Positions 1 through 8,268 of a stretch of DNA of 64,000 bases are shown piece after piece. Under the pieces are notes generated by a model. That model did not search any database. It was not told the origin of the DNA and was given only the letters and a program-made list of their open reading frames with translations. Made by a program: the position numbers and the translations under genes. Every line of letters begins with the position of its first letter. Positions within the stretch are counted from its first letter, which is position 1. Origin of the DNA: DASUVM01 sp036378955 (GTDB lineage: Bacteria > Patescibacteriota > Saccharimonadia > Saccharimonadales > Saccharimonadaceae); NCBI GenBank assembly GCA_036378955.1, contig DASUVM010000003.1:1-64000 (forward strand), read 5' to 3'.

Positions 1-141
1 AGTACCGTACAACACATGGATCGTATTGTCGTACTTGACAATGGAAAGATCAAAGAAGAAGGCTCACACAAAGCCTTACTAGCCCGTGATGGTATGTATG
101 CTTTGCTGTGGGGGCATCAGAGTGGGGGGTTTATGGGGTGA
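1..141 (+). CDS. ABC transporter ATP-binding protein, C-terminal fragment
   Basis: The reading frame is open from the first base and ends at TGA 139-141, so only the last 46 residues are present. They read as the end of an ABC exporter nucleotide-binding domain. A stretch like STVQHMDRIVVLDNGKI is the strand after the H-loop, followed by EEGSHKALLA, the usual xEGxHxELL helix, and a short tail. In complete family members this follows Walker A, the signature motif and Walker B, all upstream of the window. The transported substrate cannot be read from this part. The gene converges on the next one, with 20 bp between the stops. Confidence 0.85.
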   Translation, partial: STVQHMDRIVVLDNGKIKEEGSHKALLARDGMYALLWGHQSGGFMG

Positions 142-161
142 GTGATTAACCCGAACAATCC

Positions 162-488
162 TTAGTTGCCTGATTTTTCTCGAAAAAGAGTAAACCAGCC
201 AAGAACATTTACGATTTCAAAATTTTCATTATCTTTATACCCTAACTTCACACTCGTCTCTTTGCCTGATTTTATGAGATCGTGTGACAGTCCGTCAAGG
301 TACACATTCCCCGGAAAATCTTCGTAGAGCAGCACATATTCTTTTCCACCTGATCGAAAATAATGCGCCCATGCGTCAAGATCTACCTTGCCGTGATCGA
401 TCCATGTTATTTTATCTAAATCTACCTCACCGGCGTAGCGTGGTAAAACAACATTCTCATAAAATTGCTCTAGAGATTTATCGCCCAT
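162..488 (-). CDS. hypothetical protein, 108 aa
   Basis: This is a small soluble protein with no signal peptide or membrane segment. It is rich in aromatic and acidic residues (YENVVLPRY, WIDHGKVDLDAWAHYFRSG, YVLLYEDFPGNVYLDG). I do not recognise a family. The start ATG is preceded by a -10-like TAGGAT nine bases upstream and by no clear Shine-Dalgarno. The gene lies between the terminator of the coiled-coil gene and the ABC transporter end. No function is proposed. Confidence 0.6.
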   Translation of the reverse strand: MGDKSLEQFYENVVLPRYAGEVDLDKITWIDHGKVDLDAWAHYFRSGGKEYVLLYEDFPGNVYLDGLSHDLIKSGKETSVKLGYKDNENFEIVNVLGWFTLFREKSGN

Positions 489-530
489 ATAGAACTAATC
501 CTACCATTTACATCTCTATGTTGAAAAGAT

Positions 531-556
531 GCCCCTGCCACATCTGTAGCAGGGGC
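531..556 (-). terminator. intrinsic terminator of the coiled-coil gene
   Basis: Perfect 8-bp stem GCCCCTGC (531-538) / GCAGGGGC (549-556) with a 10-nt loop, starting 11 bp after the stop of the 567-1640 gene. On the minus strand it is followed by ATCTTTTC, a short U-rich tract. Confidence 0.75.
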
Positions 557-566
557 CTCGCTCCAT

Positions 567-1640
567 CTAGCCTCGAAGCTTGTCTGAGACAAACTCGTAC
601 GGCGTTTCACGATAGGCAACAGCATGGTGATGGCCAGAGCCGAGCGGGCCATTAGGGCCGTAGTAAATATCGATCTTAGGTCGGCCATCTCGGCTATAAG
701 ATGACTCTACGAGGGCATCATACCCACGGAACCTGCACTGAAATCCGAACTCACCATCATTTATGGCTTCTCCGGCGATGACATCATAGTAATCGCGTTG
801 GAAATCCGTAAAATTATGCGCCCCATGTGGATTGAACGGGTCGCGACGGTAAGTCACGTTGCCGTATTTATCCACGGCGTAGTGACCATGGCCTGGGCCG
901 TCTGGCTCGCCAATACCACCGAAGTAAATATTGACTCTGCCGTCTGGCTTGGTAGACAGCCAGACATTGTCGCAATAGTGGAGCGGCACCCCGGCGCGCT
1001 CTGCAATTGCTCGTTTTTCGTCCCTCTTGCGCTGAGCTTCGGCACGAACCACCTCCAAACGTTGGTGAAAAGCCGACACCGCCTGGTCACAATCGGCCTT
1101 GACACGTATGAACTCAGCTTGTGCACATTCGTGCACGGCTTTTGCTTGATCGAATGCCCGCCTGGCCAACGAGCAGTTTTCCTTCGCGCGCTGAAAAGCT
1201 AGCTTGGTTGCTTCATGCCTGTCGCGTGCATTACGGATTTCTTGATCAAGACCTCGACGCTCGGCAACATAGCCTTGAGCTTCGGCCTTGTAGCTATGAC
1301 CCTCGTCGGCGTGACTTCGGGCCGAGGCGTAATCGCGCATGTCATACGCGCTAGACGCCCGGCCAAATGCGGCCTTCATGTTCTGAAACGCAAGCTCTTG
1401 CTGTGAGTATAGCTGATCGATACGGGGGCGGTTATATGATCGCACCTGCAGATAGGCTTGCCACGAAATATCCTGCACCGCGTAGGCGCTCCGCTTCTCT
1501 TCGCGCGCCTGGTTGAGCTCATGGCGAGCCCTCGAGCGACGCTGCCATGCGGCGTCTTGTGCTTGATAGGCACTTTGCTTACGCTGAAACGCAAGCTCTT
1601 GCGCCGTACCCAGACGGTCAAGCTCGGCATCGCGTGCCAC
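567..1640 (-). CDS. coiled-coil protein with a DUF1771-like segment and C-terminal GPGHGH repeats
   Basis: 357 residues, predicted cytoplasmic. Residues 1-215 are almost all charged or Gln/Ala-rich helix with internal repeats: QELAFQ at 15-20 and 81-86, SAYQAQDAAWQ at 23-33 and SAYAVQDISWQ at 51-61. Residues about 86-140 (AFGRASSAYDMRDYASAR, ADEGH) resemble the DUF1771 helix pair usually found next to Smr domains, but no Smr domain follows. The C-terminus holds two related beta segments, about 230-265 (GRVNIYFGGIGEPDGPGHGH) and 318-345 (PKIDIYYGPNGPLGSGHHH), each ending in a His-rich turn. The GTG start follows an in-frame TGA closely, and a weak CAGG lies nine bases upstream. The role is unknown. 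Base composition is richer in G+C than its left neighbour. Confidence 0.7.
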   Translation of the reverse strand: MARDAELDRLGTAQELAFQRKQSAYQAQDAAWQRRSRARHELNQAREEKRSAYAVQDISWQAYLQVRSYNRPRIDQLYSQQELAFQNMKAAFGRASSAYDMRDYASARSHADEGHSYKAEAQGYVAERRGLDQEIRNARDRHEATKLAFQRAKENCSLARRAFDQAKAVHECAQAEFIRVKADCDQAVSAFHQRLEVVRAEAQRKRDEKRAIAERAGVPLHYCDNVWLSTKPDGRVNIYFGGIGEPDGPGHGHYAVDKYGNVTYRRDPFNPHGAHNFTDFQRDYYDVIAGEAINDGEFGFQCRFRGYDALVESSYSRDGRPKIDIYYGPNGPLGSGHHHAVAYRETPYEFVSDKLRG

Positions 1641-1776
1641 CTCATATCACCTGTTTTGGTAAGGAGCGAGAGCACATCTGTTGATGTACTGACCTTTTAT
1701 AACATGGGGCCTTGTGTTTTTCAAATGGTTTATTTAAAGATCGGCCTACCAAGTTGCCTGCAACGCTACGAAGCTA

Positions 1777-2703
1777 CTATTTCGTGATTTTCAGCCTGCC
1801 TACCTGCCCGCCATAGCTTAGTTCGATAACTATGTTCTGTAACATGCTATCAATTTTCTTTTTATCTGCGAATTCGCGCCAGTTCTTTGTGTCAACAATG
1901 GCTCTAGCTGTTTGGCTCACCTCGTTATAGTTTGGCCCGGGCTGCTGGCCGTTGGCTATGCTATGTAGATATTGTTTTATTCTGCCTGCCACATCCTCTG
2001 CAATTAGCTTGTCGAGCACCTTGCGGCATTCATCAACCTCATCAGTAAGCTTCGGGCGGTAAGGTTTCCACCCGTCATATACGTCACCTACATACATTGT
2101 ATCGTCATCAAAATACGCCTCTGTTCGCCGAAAGTAATAATGATAATGCCCATTCAAAACAAGCAACAAATTGGTAAGCACGGCGGTAGCGACAATATAA
2201 AAAAGAGGGGCAACCTGGCTATGATTCTCTGTCTTGTTTAGAAGAGCCCTGCACACAAGTTGTTCTAATGACATTTTTTCATCAGTATATTTAACTAGCG
2301 AGTGTTTTTTTTGCAGGCCTAGGTTTGCAGAATTCAGCCCATCCTTATCTGACCATGCTATTCTATTTAAATTCATGATTGCATTTTTTATCTTTGCTAC
2401 ATCTCCCTCTATTTCAACACTATGCTCAATGCCAACTTCGTAAGCAGCTTCGCGAATCGCATAATCGTCAATTTGAGCATGAAATGGCATAAGGTCATCG
2501 AATACCTTTTGGGCATAAGGGGTGTATATAGACACCTCAATTTGAATAAAAGCTGAGGTGGTCGCGCCATCTACGGCAAAATCAAGGTAAACGAACAGGC
2601 CATGCTCAAATAAAACCTTGCGTAGAGCGGCAATGTACACATGCTCATAAATATGTGCGACATTCTCATCATTATGAGATTTAACTAAGTAATGGATGTT
2701 CAC
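1777..2703 (-). CDS. M16 (insulinase-like) family protein, divergent
   Basis: 308 residues. An inverted zinc motif HIYEH lies at residues 17-21 within VAHIYEHVYIAALR, as in the M16 HxxEH motif. Acidic residues at 97 and 99 fall about 76-78 residues later, where the third M16 zinc ligand is expected. Full M16 peptidases are usually 400-450 residues per half and occur as two related domains or subunits. Here there is one short half and no partner nearby, so it may be an inactive or specialised relative. The start is GTG, with a TACTAT box ending six bases before it, suggesting a leaderless message. It is preceded by the terminator of the next upstream gene. The assignment is moderate because only the motif and its spacing support it. 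Confidence 0.55.
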   Translation of the reverse strand: MNIHYLVKSHNDENVAHIYEHVYIAALRKVLFEHGLFVYLDFAVDGATTSAFIQIEVSIYTPYAQKVFDDLMPFHAQIDDYAIREAAYEVGIEHSVEIEGDVAKIKNAIMNLNRIAWSDKDGLNSANLGLQKKHSLVKYTDEKMSLEQLVCRALLNKTENHSQVAPLFYIVATAVLTNLLLVLNGHYHYYFRRTEAYFDDDTMYVGDVYDGWKPYRPKLTDEVDECRKVLDKLIAEDVAGRIKQYLHSIANGQQPGPNYNEVSQTARAIVDTKNWREFADKKKIDSMLQNIVIELSYGGQVGRLKITK

Positions 2704-2729
2704 GTGTTGATAGTAAATGAATTGCAGGC

Positions 2730-2762
2730 GAGGGGCAAGGCGACAGAATCACCTTGCCCCTC
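2730..2762 (-). terminator. intrinsic terminator after the 93-aa gene
   Basis: Perfect 11-bp inverted repeat GAGGGGCAAGG (2730-2740) / CCTTGCCCCTC (2752-2762) with an 11-nt loop, just downstream of the minus-strand gene ending at 2775. Its presence supports that small gene being real. Confidence 0.65.
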
Positions 2763-2774
2763 TTTGGAGCTGAG

Positions 2775-3056
2775 CTAGCTCTGGCGGCCGCCGCGACGGT
2801 TGGTACCGTGCGACTTGTTGGTGTGACGCTTGGCAGGCTTGTCGCCGGTGTCACGAGTTGGGAAGCTGCTAGAGCCCCCCAAGCCAACCGGCTTCGAGCC
2901 GGTGCCCTTGCCCTTCTTCTTCGGTATTTGACCCAAACCAAAGAGCGAGGTGCGCGTACACTTGCTACAGAAGCATAGCAAACCGTGCTTTGCCACTAAA
3001 CCTTCCTTCTCTGTTTGCACGGATAGGATTGGAGTGACAAGATTCACATCCACCAC
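2775..3056 (-). CDS. small basic protein with a CxC-x2-C motif, 93 aa
   Basis: Hypothetical. The N-terminal third carries CFCSKC near residue 29, and the rest is a Gly/Lys/Ser-rich basic tail (PKKKGKGTGSKP, KRHTNKSHGTNRRGGRQS), typical of nucleic-acid-associated small proteins. The start is GTG with CAGGTG a few bases upstream; other in-frame GTG codons nearby leave the exact start uncertain. It is followed closely by a strong hairpin terminator. No function is claimed. Confidence 0.5.
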   Translation of the reverse strand: MVDVNLVTPILSVQTEKEGLVAKHGLLCFCSKCTRTSLFGLGQIPKKKGKGTGSKPVGLGGSSSFPTRDTGDKPAKRHTNKSHGTNRRGGRQS

Positions 3057-3151
3057 ACTGGCACCTGACCAAAAGCTGAATGTTACAAGTACGTCCTTAA
3101 GTCACGCACCTGTTCTTGTCTGCAATAGACTATATTAAGCTCTTTCGAATG

Positions 3152-3712
3152 TCAATAAAACGTAATAGTAATATCCAGCCCCGCACACACCTCAGCCCTC
3201 CGCTTTTCCAGGTATTTATACAGCGTACCCCTTGAGATATCAAACATAGTGAGTAGTTCGCTTATTTCTACCTCTTTACTGTCATACAGCGCATACAAGC
3301 ATGCTAGTTTCTTTGGATCAGTAATAGCCTTTGGTCGCCCACCTTTTCGGCCGCGCGCCCTGGCCGCCGCAAGCCCGGCAGTTGTGCGTTCCTTGATGAG
3401 GTCGCGCTCGAACTCAGCAAGTGCCCCGAAAATATGGAATACCAGCTTACCATTAGGTGTCGTGGTGTCTATGCTTTCGGTCAGGCTCTTAAAGCCTATC
3501 CCTTTATCGCCCAGGCCATTTACTAAATCTATAAGCTCACGCAGAGTGCGGCCGAGCCGGTCAAGCCGCCATACAACCAGTGTGTCACCCTTCCTTAAAA
3601 GGCTCATAGCTTTTTCTAACCCCTCGCGCTCGCCGCTATCCTTGCGAGTGGATATTTTATCGGTGAAGGTATAAAAAACGGTGGTTTCATGAACGGAACT
3701 GCCGTCTGGCAC
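3152..3712 (-). pseudogene. serine recombinase (resolvase family), N-terminally truncated
   Basis: The 186-residue frame matches the resolvase/invertase family from the DKIS segment onward: FTDKIS, EREGLEKAM, VVWRLDRLGR, a long E helix with AEFERDLIKERT, then a C-terminal helix-turn-helix (ISELLTMFDISRGTLYKYL). Family members begin about 30 residues earlier with Y-x-R-V-S, which supplies the nucleophilic serine and one active-site arginine. Here the frame starts at GTG 3712, is closed upstream by an in-frame TAA (about 25 bases before), and no other frame in 3713-3835 encodes that segment. The other active-site arginines (LDRLGR) are intact. It is most likely a decayed recombinase, possibly a relic of a mobile element. 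Confidence 0.7.
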
Positions 3713-3835
3713 TTGAGATTTAGATCGCTTTAGCTCTTCTTAAAGTTCTGCTCTCTCAACCTGAAGCGTTCATGTTTCTCGGCGTTTCTTGCGGTCGCCA
3801 TACAGAATGTCCCGCCGGCATGCACTGCGACACTC

Positions 3836-4780
3836 TTATAACTGCGTATAGCCTATACGGGTTAAGTCAATCCCATACTCAGCTACAGATACCTTAAAAG
3901 TTAAGCTGGCGGTCGGGTCGGTATAGTTCGGCCGGTATTGTAACGACTGCATGCCGTCGACTGTGATTGTCACAAGCAGAGTTTCAGTCTCTGACATAGA
4001 AGGATGGACATATCGATTGCAGCTTACAATATTTTCCGGCTTTTCATCTTCGTGAGGAGACAATAATTCTTTCCCAGAATCTGTCCTAGCCTCAAGAGGG
4101 CTATAAGAATTCTCGAGAATAATATCAGCATTGTTGGCAAAGGGAAAAGTCCCAGCGTAGTAACCGTTATAAAAAGCTTCGCAATACTCTCTAAGGCGTT
4201 CGGCATCAGTTTGTGCAGGATTACGTCTCTTGCGCAGCATACGACGTACGAAACGACTATGGTCATCCGTATCAATAAATACGCGAACGTCAAATAGGTC
4301 GCGCACTGAAGGCTGCAATAGATAGCAGCCTTCCATAATGATCACACTAGCCGGCAGAATAGCTTTAGTATCAGCACGACGTTCCCGCAGGTCATACGCA
4401 AATTGGGGAATTTCAACAGGATGGCCATTCCTGAGCTGCGTTAGGTGATCACGAATCAGCTTAGGATCATAGGCGTCGAATATTTGGAGGTTAGGTATGC
4501 CATCTTTTTTGGGGCTACCGGAATTACCCAGACAGTAATCATCCTCGGCAATTATTTGTGCATCGTCAAACCGGCTGGCTATCCAGGGTGTAAAATAACT
4601 AGTTTTTCCTGTTGCTGAACCGCCGACAATAGCCACAAGCACTGTCGGTCGCTGATGCCGTTTCCTGGTTATGGCTTGTTCCATAGCCAACATTCCTTGA
4701 GCCTGATCGTCTGCTCGAAAACGTTTAATTCGGCTGTCAGAATACCGATATGAATAGTCTTTACGCTTCATAGTAGCCAT
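3836..4780 (-). CDS. uridine kinase/phosphoribulokinase-like P-loop kinase
   Basis: 314 residues. A Walker A motif GGSATGKT lies at 53-60, followed by EDDYC and a segment with DAYDPKLI as in uridine kinases, a Walker B-like IIMEGCYLL, and a lid-type arginine-rich helix (RFVRRMLRKRR). The last about 90 residues form an extra domain I do not recognise. The uridine kinase family phosphorylates uridine/cytidine or other small-molecule hydroxyls; the substrate here is unknown. The gene is divergent from an APH-like kinase, with the two starts at the same short promoter. The -10 box TATAAT ends four bases before ATG 4780; a second in-frame ATG (MKRKD) nine bases later may be the true start. Confidence 0.7.
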   Translation of the reverse strand: MATMKRKDYSYRYSDSRIKRFRADDQAQGMLAMEQAITRKRHQRPTVLVAIVGGSATGKTSYFTPWIASRFDDAQIIAEDDYCLGNSGSPKKDGIPNLQIFDAYDPKLIRDHLTQLRNGHPVEIPQFAYDLRERRADTKAILPASVIIMEGCYLLQPSVRDLFDVRVFIDTDDHSRFVRRMLRKRRNPAQTDAERLREYCEAFYNGYYAGTFPFANNADIILENSYSPLEARTDSGKELLSPHEDEKPENIVSCNRYVHPSMSETETLLVTITVDGMQSLQYRPNYTDPTASLTFKVSVAEYGIDLTRIGYTQL

Positions 4781-4783
4781 GTG

Positions 4784-4790
4784 TATTATA
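4784..4790. promoter_or_regulatory. overlapping divergent -10 boxes
   Basis: TATTATA at 4784-4790 reads TATTAT on the plus strand and TATAAT on the minus strand (4785-4790). It serves as the likely -10 for both divergent genes. Start codons lie about 4-12 bases from it on each side, so both messages would be leaderless or nearly so. Confidence 0.55.
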
Positions 4791-4792
4791 GA

Positions 4793-5872
4793 ATGGTTAT
4801 GTCAAAAAATTTATCAAAAAAAGCTTCTAGCCAAGATGTCATAATTGCGGATCGTCTTCACTTGCCAGGGGGATCATACTCTATGGTCAACGTCCATCGT
4901 AAAAATAACCGTTGGAATGTTACGAAAAAATGCCGCATCTATAATCATCGCGATAAAGATATTCGGCTCATACGCGAAATGGAGTTCATGGCCTCCCTCA
5001 CAGGCAAGGCAAAAACTCTGTTTCCTGAGGTATACGATAATCGAGTAGAGAACGACCGCGTATACTATACGATCGCGTATATACCATATAAAAACTTCTC
5101 CGAAGTTATTCGTTCCGGGGAGTGTACGGCCTTCGAATTAAGTAACCTGTTGGCTACAATCTACGATAGGTTACTTGAGGATTTGTATCATGAGATACCT
5201 GGCCCCAAGAACGCACTGCAAAGACTAGACTATATTCCCCTGACGATCGATCGATTAAAAGAAACCCGCCAGCAGTTACCCGATAACCATTTTTTGCAAA
5301 CTATTATCGGTGCTGATCAGCTGATGATCGACGGCGTTTCCTATCCTGGTGTAACAAAAACGTTACGTCGCGCCCAGTCGTTCCTAGAACATGAAGCTGT
5401 GCCAGCAACTTTCAATCATGGCGATTTAATTTTCCAGGACATGCTTGTCGATCCTGTGTCCAAGGATTTTTGCCTCGTTGATCCGAACGGCGATAGTGTA
5501 GGCTACATGTACGACATCGCTAAAACGCTTTTGTGCCTGGAAACAAGCTACGACATGTTCTACCATGGCGAGTACTCTCTCGAAACCGATTTAAGTAACA
5601 GGAACGTTCCTGAGATTACTATCCGCCTGGATAGAAATGAGCATCTCCGCCTACTGGAAGCTATGCGTAAGAACTTCTGGCAATACTTGACCGACCACAA
5701 AGAAGCTCTCTTTTCAGGCAAGGATGATTGGCAACGGCTGCTTTTGGTACTATGCGGGCTGCAGAACCTCGCCATAGTGATGTTTCATACGCTTCACCAT
5801 AACAAACATGACCGGGCAACAGCCTTTTTGGCCAATGGTATCAAAAGTATTAATAATGCATTGGACGGGTGA
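4793..5872 (+). CDS. APH/choline-kinase-like small-molecule phosphotransferase
   Basis: 359 residues from ATG 4793; GTG 4781 lies inside the promoter and ATG 4799 is also possible. The catalytic loop is visible as FNHGDLIFQDML (HGD near residue 209), followed by the metal-binding DPNG near 230, as in aminoglycoside phosphotransferase/choline kinase folds. The usual Asn of HGDxxxxN is Asp here. The N-lobe has beta strands (YSMVNVHRKNNRW, VYYTIAYIPY) without a classical glycine loop. It is followed directly by a HAD phosphatase whose start overlaps this stop, and then by an SDR gene, so it probably phosphorylates a small metabolite in a short pathway. Antibiotic resistance is not indicated. Confidence 0.7.
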   Translation: MVMSKNLSKKASSQDVIIADRLHLPGGSYSMVNVHRKNNRWNVTKKCRIYNHRDKDIRLIREMEFMASLTGKAKTLFPEVYDNRVENDRVYYTIAYIPYKNFSEVIRSGECTAFELSNLLATIYDRLLEDLYHEIPGPKNALQRLDYIPLTIDRLKETRQQLPDNHFLQTIIGADQLMIDGVSYPGVTKTLRRAQSFLEHEAVPATFNHGDLIFQDMLVDPVSKDFCLVDPNGDSVGYMYDIAKTLLCLETSYDMFYHGEYSLETDLSNRNVPEITIRLDRNEHLRLLEAMRKNFWQYLTDHKEALFSGKDDWQRLLLVLCGLQNLAIVMFHTLHHNKHDRATAFLANGIKSINNALDG

Positions 5873-5874
5873 AT

Positions 5875-6528
5875 ATGCCGGAACGTCCTGAAGCCATCCT
5901 ATTCGATGCCGATGGGACATTGTACGACAGTGATCATCTCCATTTTGAGGCATATAAACAAGTAGCGAGTGATTTATATGGCTTTGATTTTACCTGGGAG
6001 TTATTTAGAGACCACTTGTTACGTGGTAATAAAAAAGCACCCCAAGTATTGCAGGATCATGGTGTCGACGTAAACAGCGAGGTGTTTTACAAAGAGAAAA
6101 AACGTGTATATGAGTACGTTGCCAAGGAGCAATTGAAGCCCATGCCCGGGCTCATTGAGTTTTTGGAATGGTGTCACCAAGTCAAAATCAGACGTGCCAT
6201 AGTCAGCGCTGCTACCCGGGCATCTCTCTCGTCTTCGCTCGCCGCACTACGCATCCAGGATTCATTTGAACATATAGTTAGCCATGAAGATATTGGTAAT
6301 AAACGCAAACCACACCCCTATCCGTATCTATACGGGTTGGGGAATTTAGGAATTGTCGCATCACAAGCAATTGCAATAGAGGACACGGCCAAGGGAATTG
6401 CATCGGCGCGCGGAGCGGGTTTATATTGCGTGGGTATTTGGAATCAGGCAAATAACGCGAGCGAAGAATTAGTAGATGCCGACTACACCATAAAAGATTA
6501 CCGAGAGCTACGAGAACACCTCGAATAG
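5875..6528 (+). CDS. HAD-superfamily hydrolase, beta-phosphoglucomutase-like
   Basis: 217 residues. All four HAD motifs are present: ILFDADGTLYDSD at residues 8-20 with nucleophile Asp11 and acid/base Asp13, IVSAAT (motif II), KRKPHPYPY (motif III lysine), and IEDTAKGIASA (motif IV). A helical cap lies between motifs I and II. This arrangement is typical of phosphatases and phosphomutases acting on sugar phosphates. ATG 5875 is preferred because the upstream GTG overlaps the kinase stop codon. It is translationally coupled to the kinase, and the SDR gene follows 11 bp later. Confidence 0.8.
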   Translation: MPERPEAILFDADGTLYDSDHLHFEAYKQVASDLYGFDFTWELFRDHLLRGNKKAPQVLQDHGVDVNSEVFYKEKKRVYEYVAKEQLKPMPGLIEFLEWCHQVKIRRAIVSAATRASLSSSLAALRIQDSFEHIVSHEDIGNKRKPHPYPYLYGLGNLGIVASQAIAIEDTAKGIASARGAGLYCVGIWNQANNASEELVDADYTIKDYRELREHLE

Positions 6529-6539
6529 TGTAATTAGAT

Positions 6540-7274
6540 ATGAAAACCATCTTGATTACTGGTTCGAGTCGGGGGGTTGGCAAGGCTATAGCCGTACTTG
6601 CTCATCAGCGGAACTATAAAGTCGTTATACATGGCAAGACTGACTCCGCAGAGCTACGGCAAACCCATAAAGAACTAGGTGGCTCATTCAAAGTATTTTT
6701 CGACGTGAGTGACAAAGCGCTAACCCACAAAGCCATTGCAAGAATTGTTAAAAAAATTGGTAATATTGATGTGCTCGTCAACAACAGCGGAGTAACTTGC
6801 AATTTTCTCCAAGACATACAGGAAGTAGATGACAGCAAAGCAATCGAAGAATATAAAGTAAACGTACTCGGTACTCTACATTGTATCCAGGCCGTGTTAC
6901 CTAACATGCTAGAAAGTGGTCAGGGTTGCGTGATCAACGTTAGTTCTATCAAAGGCTACGCCAATCTAGCCACCCTGAGTACGCTTACCTATGCCCCAAC
7001 AAAAGCGGGTGTTATATCTATCACAAAAGCATTGGCCAAAGCATACCCCACCGTTCGTTTCAATGTAATAGCACCTGGCTACATAGAGACTGATCAGGCG
7101 AAAGACTGGAGCGAGGAAACCTTTGATCGTATCAAAAACGGTACCATTCTGGGGCGAACTGCCAAGCCCGCTGAAATTGCGCCAGTTGTCCTTTTTCTCG
7201 CGTCTCATGAAGCAACCTATATTACTGGTGCAGATTTCTTAGTCGACGGAGGGTACTCGATAAAAGGAAAATAA
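6540..7274 (+). CDS. short-chain dehydrogenase/reductase (FabG-like)
   Basis: 244 residues, a classical SDR. The nucleotide-binding TGSSRGVG is at residues 7-14, NNSG stabilises the central sheet, the catalytic Ser lies in NVSSIKG, and the Tyr-Lys pair in YAPTKAG. The end carries the FabG-type LASHEATYITGADFLVDGGY. It likely reduces a ketone with NADPH. FabG-like sequence alone does not prove a fatty-acid role, and no other fatty-acid gene is in the window. Position after the kinase and HAD genes suggests a shared small-molecule pathway. Confidence 0.85.
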   Translation: MKTILITGSSRGVGKAIAVLAHQRNYKVVIHGKTDSAELRQTHKELGGSFKVFFDVSDKALTHKAIARIVKKIGNIDVLVNNSGVTCNFLQDIQEVDDSKAIEEYKVNVLGTLHCIQAVLPNMLESGQGCVINVSSIKGYANLATLSTLTYAPTKAGVISITKALAKAYPTVRFNVIAPGYIETDQAKDWSEETFDRIKNGTILGRTAKPAEIAPVVLFLASHEATYITGADFLVDGGYSIKGK

Positions 7275-7542
7275 CTTCAGGCGATAAAAATCGGTTATTC
7301 ACCTCTGCTTATAAGCATAAGCAATATAAAACCCTCATCTTGTCTACTTTTAACTTTTATCGCCGAGAGTACCGGGCCTAAAGTAGTACGATACCTTCCT
7401 GTTAGTAGGTATTATATTCTGTAATTGCTCGGTTGAGTACCATTTTACTGTCAAATACATGCTCTCGATCTCATCCGCGACGCCAAGGGCATTCAGGCAC
7501 GAGCCGCCGTCAGTCAGAAAAGTTTTATTTAATGGGGATCTT
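7275..7542. other. intergenic region with distant inverted repeat
   Basis: Between the SDR gene and L25, both ending here. It contains GGCGATAAAA (7280-7289) and its complement TTTTATCGCC (7355-7364) about 65 bp apart, with a small GCTTATAAGC palindrome between. The remaining about 170 bp shows no gene, RNA or repeat I can support. Confidence 0.4.
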
Positions 7543-8268
7543 CTATTTAGAACCGTCTGAAGCCTTGCCTTCGGCAGCATTAGCGGGTTGGTTAGTATCT
7601 TCACCCCGTTCGGCTTCAACTTGTTCTTCGGCGGTTTTGGTTTCGGTGTCTTCAGTGTCGCCAGCTGTGGCGTCGTTGGCGGCGGCGATAGCGCTTGGCT
7701 CGTAGGCGCTGGCAATGGTTTGCTCTAAATCAACCTCGGCGTCGGCAAATTCAACACCGGCTGGCAGCTTAATGTCGGCCAGCGTTAGCTTGTCACCCGC
7801 TTCAACTAACTTTTCGCCGTTGGCGGTTAGCTCTTCAGGCAAATCTTGCGGAAAGGCCTTTACATCAATTGATTCAAGCGCTCGTAGCACCACAAGACCA
7901 GCTCGCTCGGCTGGTGTTTGGTCGTTACCCTCATCAAGCACGATTTTAATGGAAGCACCGGCCGTTACCTTTTCGTTGCGCTTAATAGCATTGAAGGCCA
8001 CGTGGCGAAACGTGTGCTTCACCGGGTCGCGATCAAGCTGTTTTATCATGGCGAGCTTCTTTTTGCCGTCAAGCGTAATTTCAAGCGGCTGCGAACGGCC
8101 AACCACGCGAACAGCGTGAATAAGTTCTTTTTCAGCCAAGCTAGCGTGCGCAGTTTCACCGTGGTCGTAAACCACTGCTGGCACCTGGCCATCGGCTCGC
8201 AGTTTTTTCACCTGCTTGCCTGTTACGGTTCGATCATTCAATACTAACACGATATCTTCGTGACTCAT
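7543..8268 (-). CDS. rplY: 50S ribosomal protein L25/general stress protein Ctc
   Basis: 241 residues. It has the L25 5S-rRNA-binding domain (residues 1-90: VTGKQVKKLRADGQVPAVVY, PLEITLDGKKKLAMIKQLDRD), then the CTC-type beta domain (about 95-190), then an acidic, Ala/Glu/Thr-rich tail of about 50 residues. In the ribosome it binds 5S rRNA. The start is preceded by GGAG five bases upstream, a clear Shine-Dalgarno. The low-complexity acidic tail is common in Ctc-type proteins but long here. Confidence 0.93.
   Translation of the reverse strand: MSHEDIVLVLNDRTVTGKQVKKLRADGQVPAVVYDHGETAHASLAEKELIHAVRVVGRSQPLEITLDGKKKLAMIKQLDRDPVKHTFRHVAFNAIKRNEKVTAGASIKIVLDEGNDQTPAERAGLVVLRALESIDVKAFPQDLPEELTANGEKLVEAGDKLTLADIKLPAGVEFADAEVDLEQTIASAYEPSAIAAANDATAGDTEDTETKTAEEQVEAERGEDTNQPANAAEGKASDGSK

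Noticed and set aside
4793..5872. Aminoglycoside resistance gene
   Set aside because: Only the general kinase fold is supported. The Asn of the catalytic loop is changed and the context is metabolic.
7350..7715. 121-codon minus-strand frame after L25
   Set aside because: Half of it overlaps L25 in another frame with Pro-rich shadow composition. The remainder has no supporting start or family similarity.
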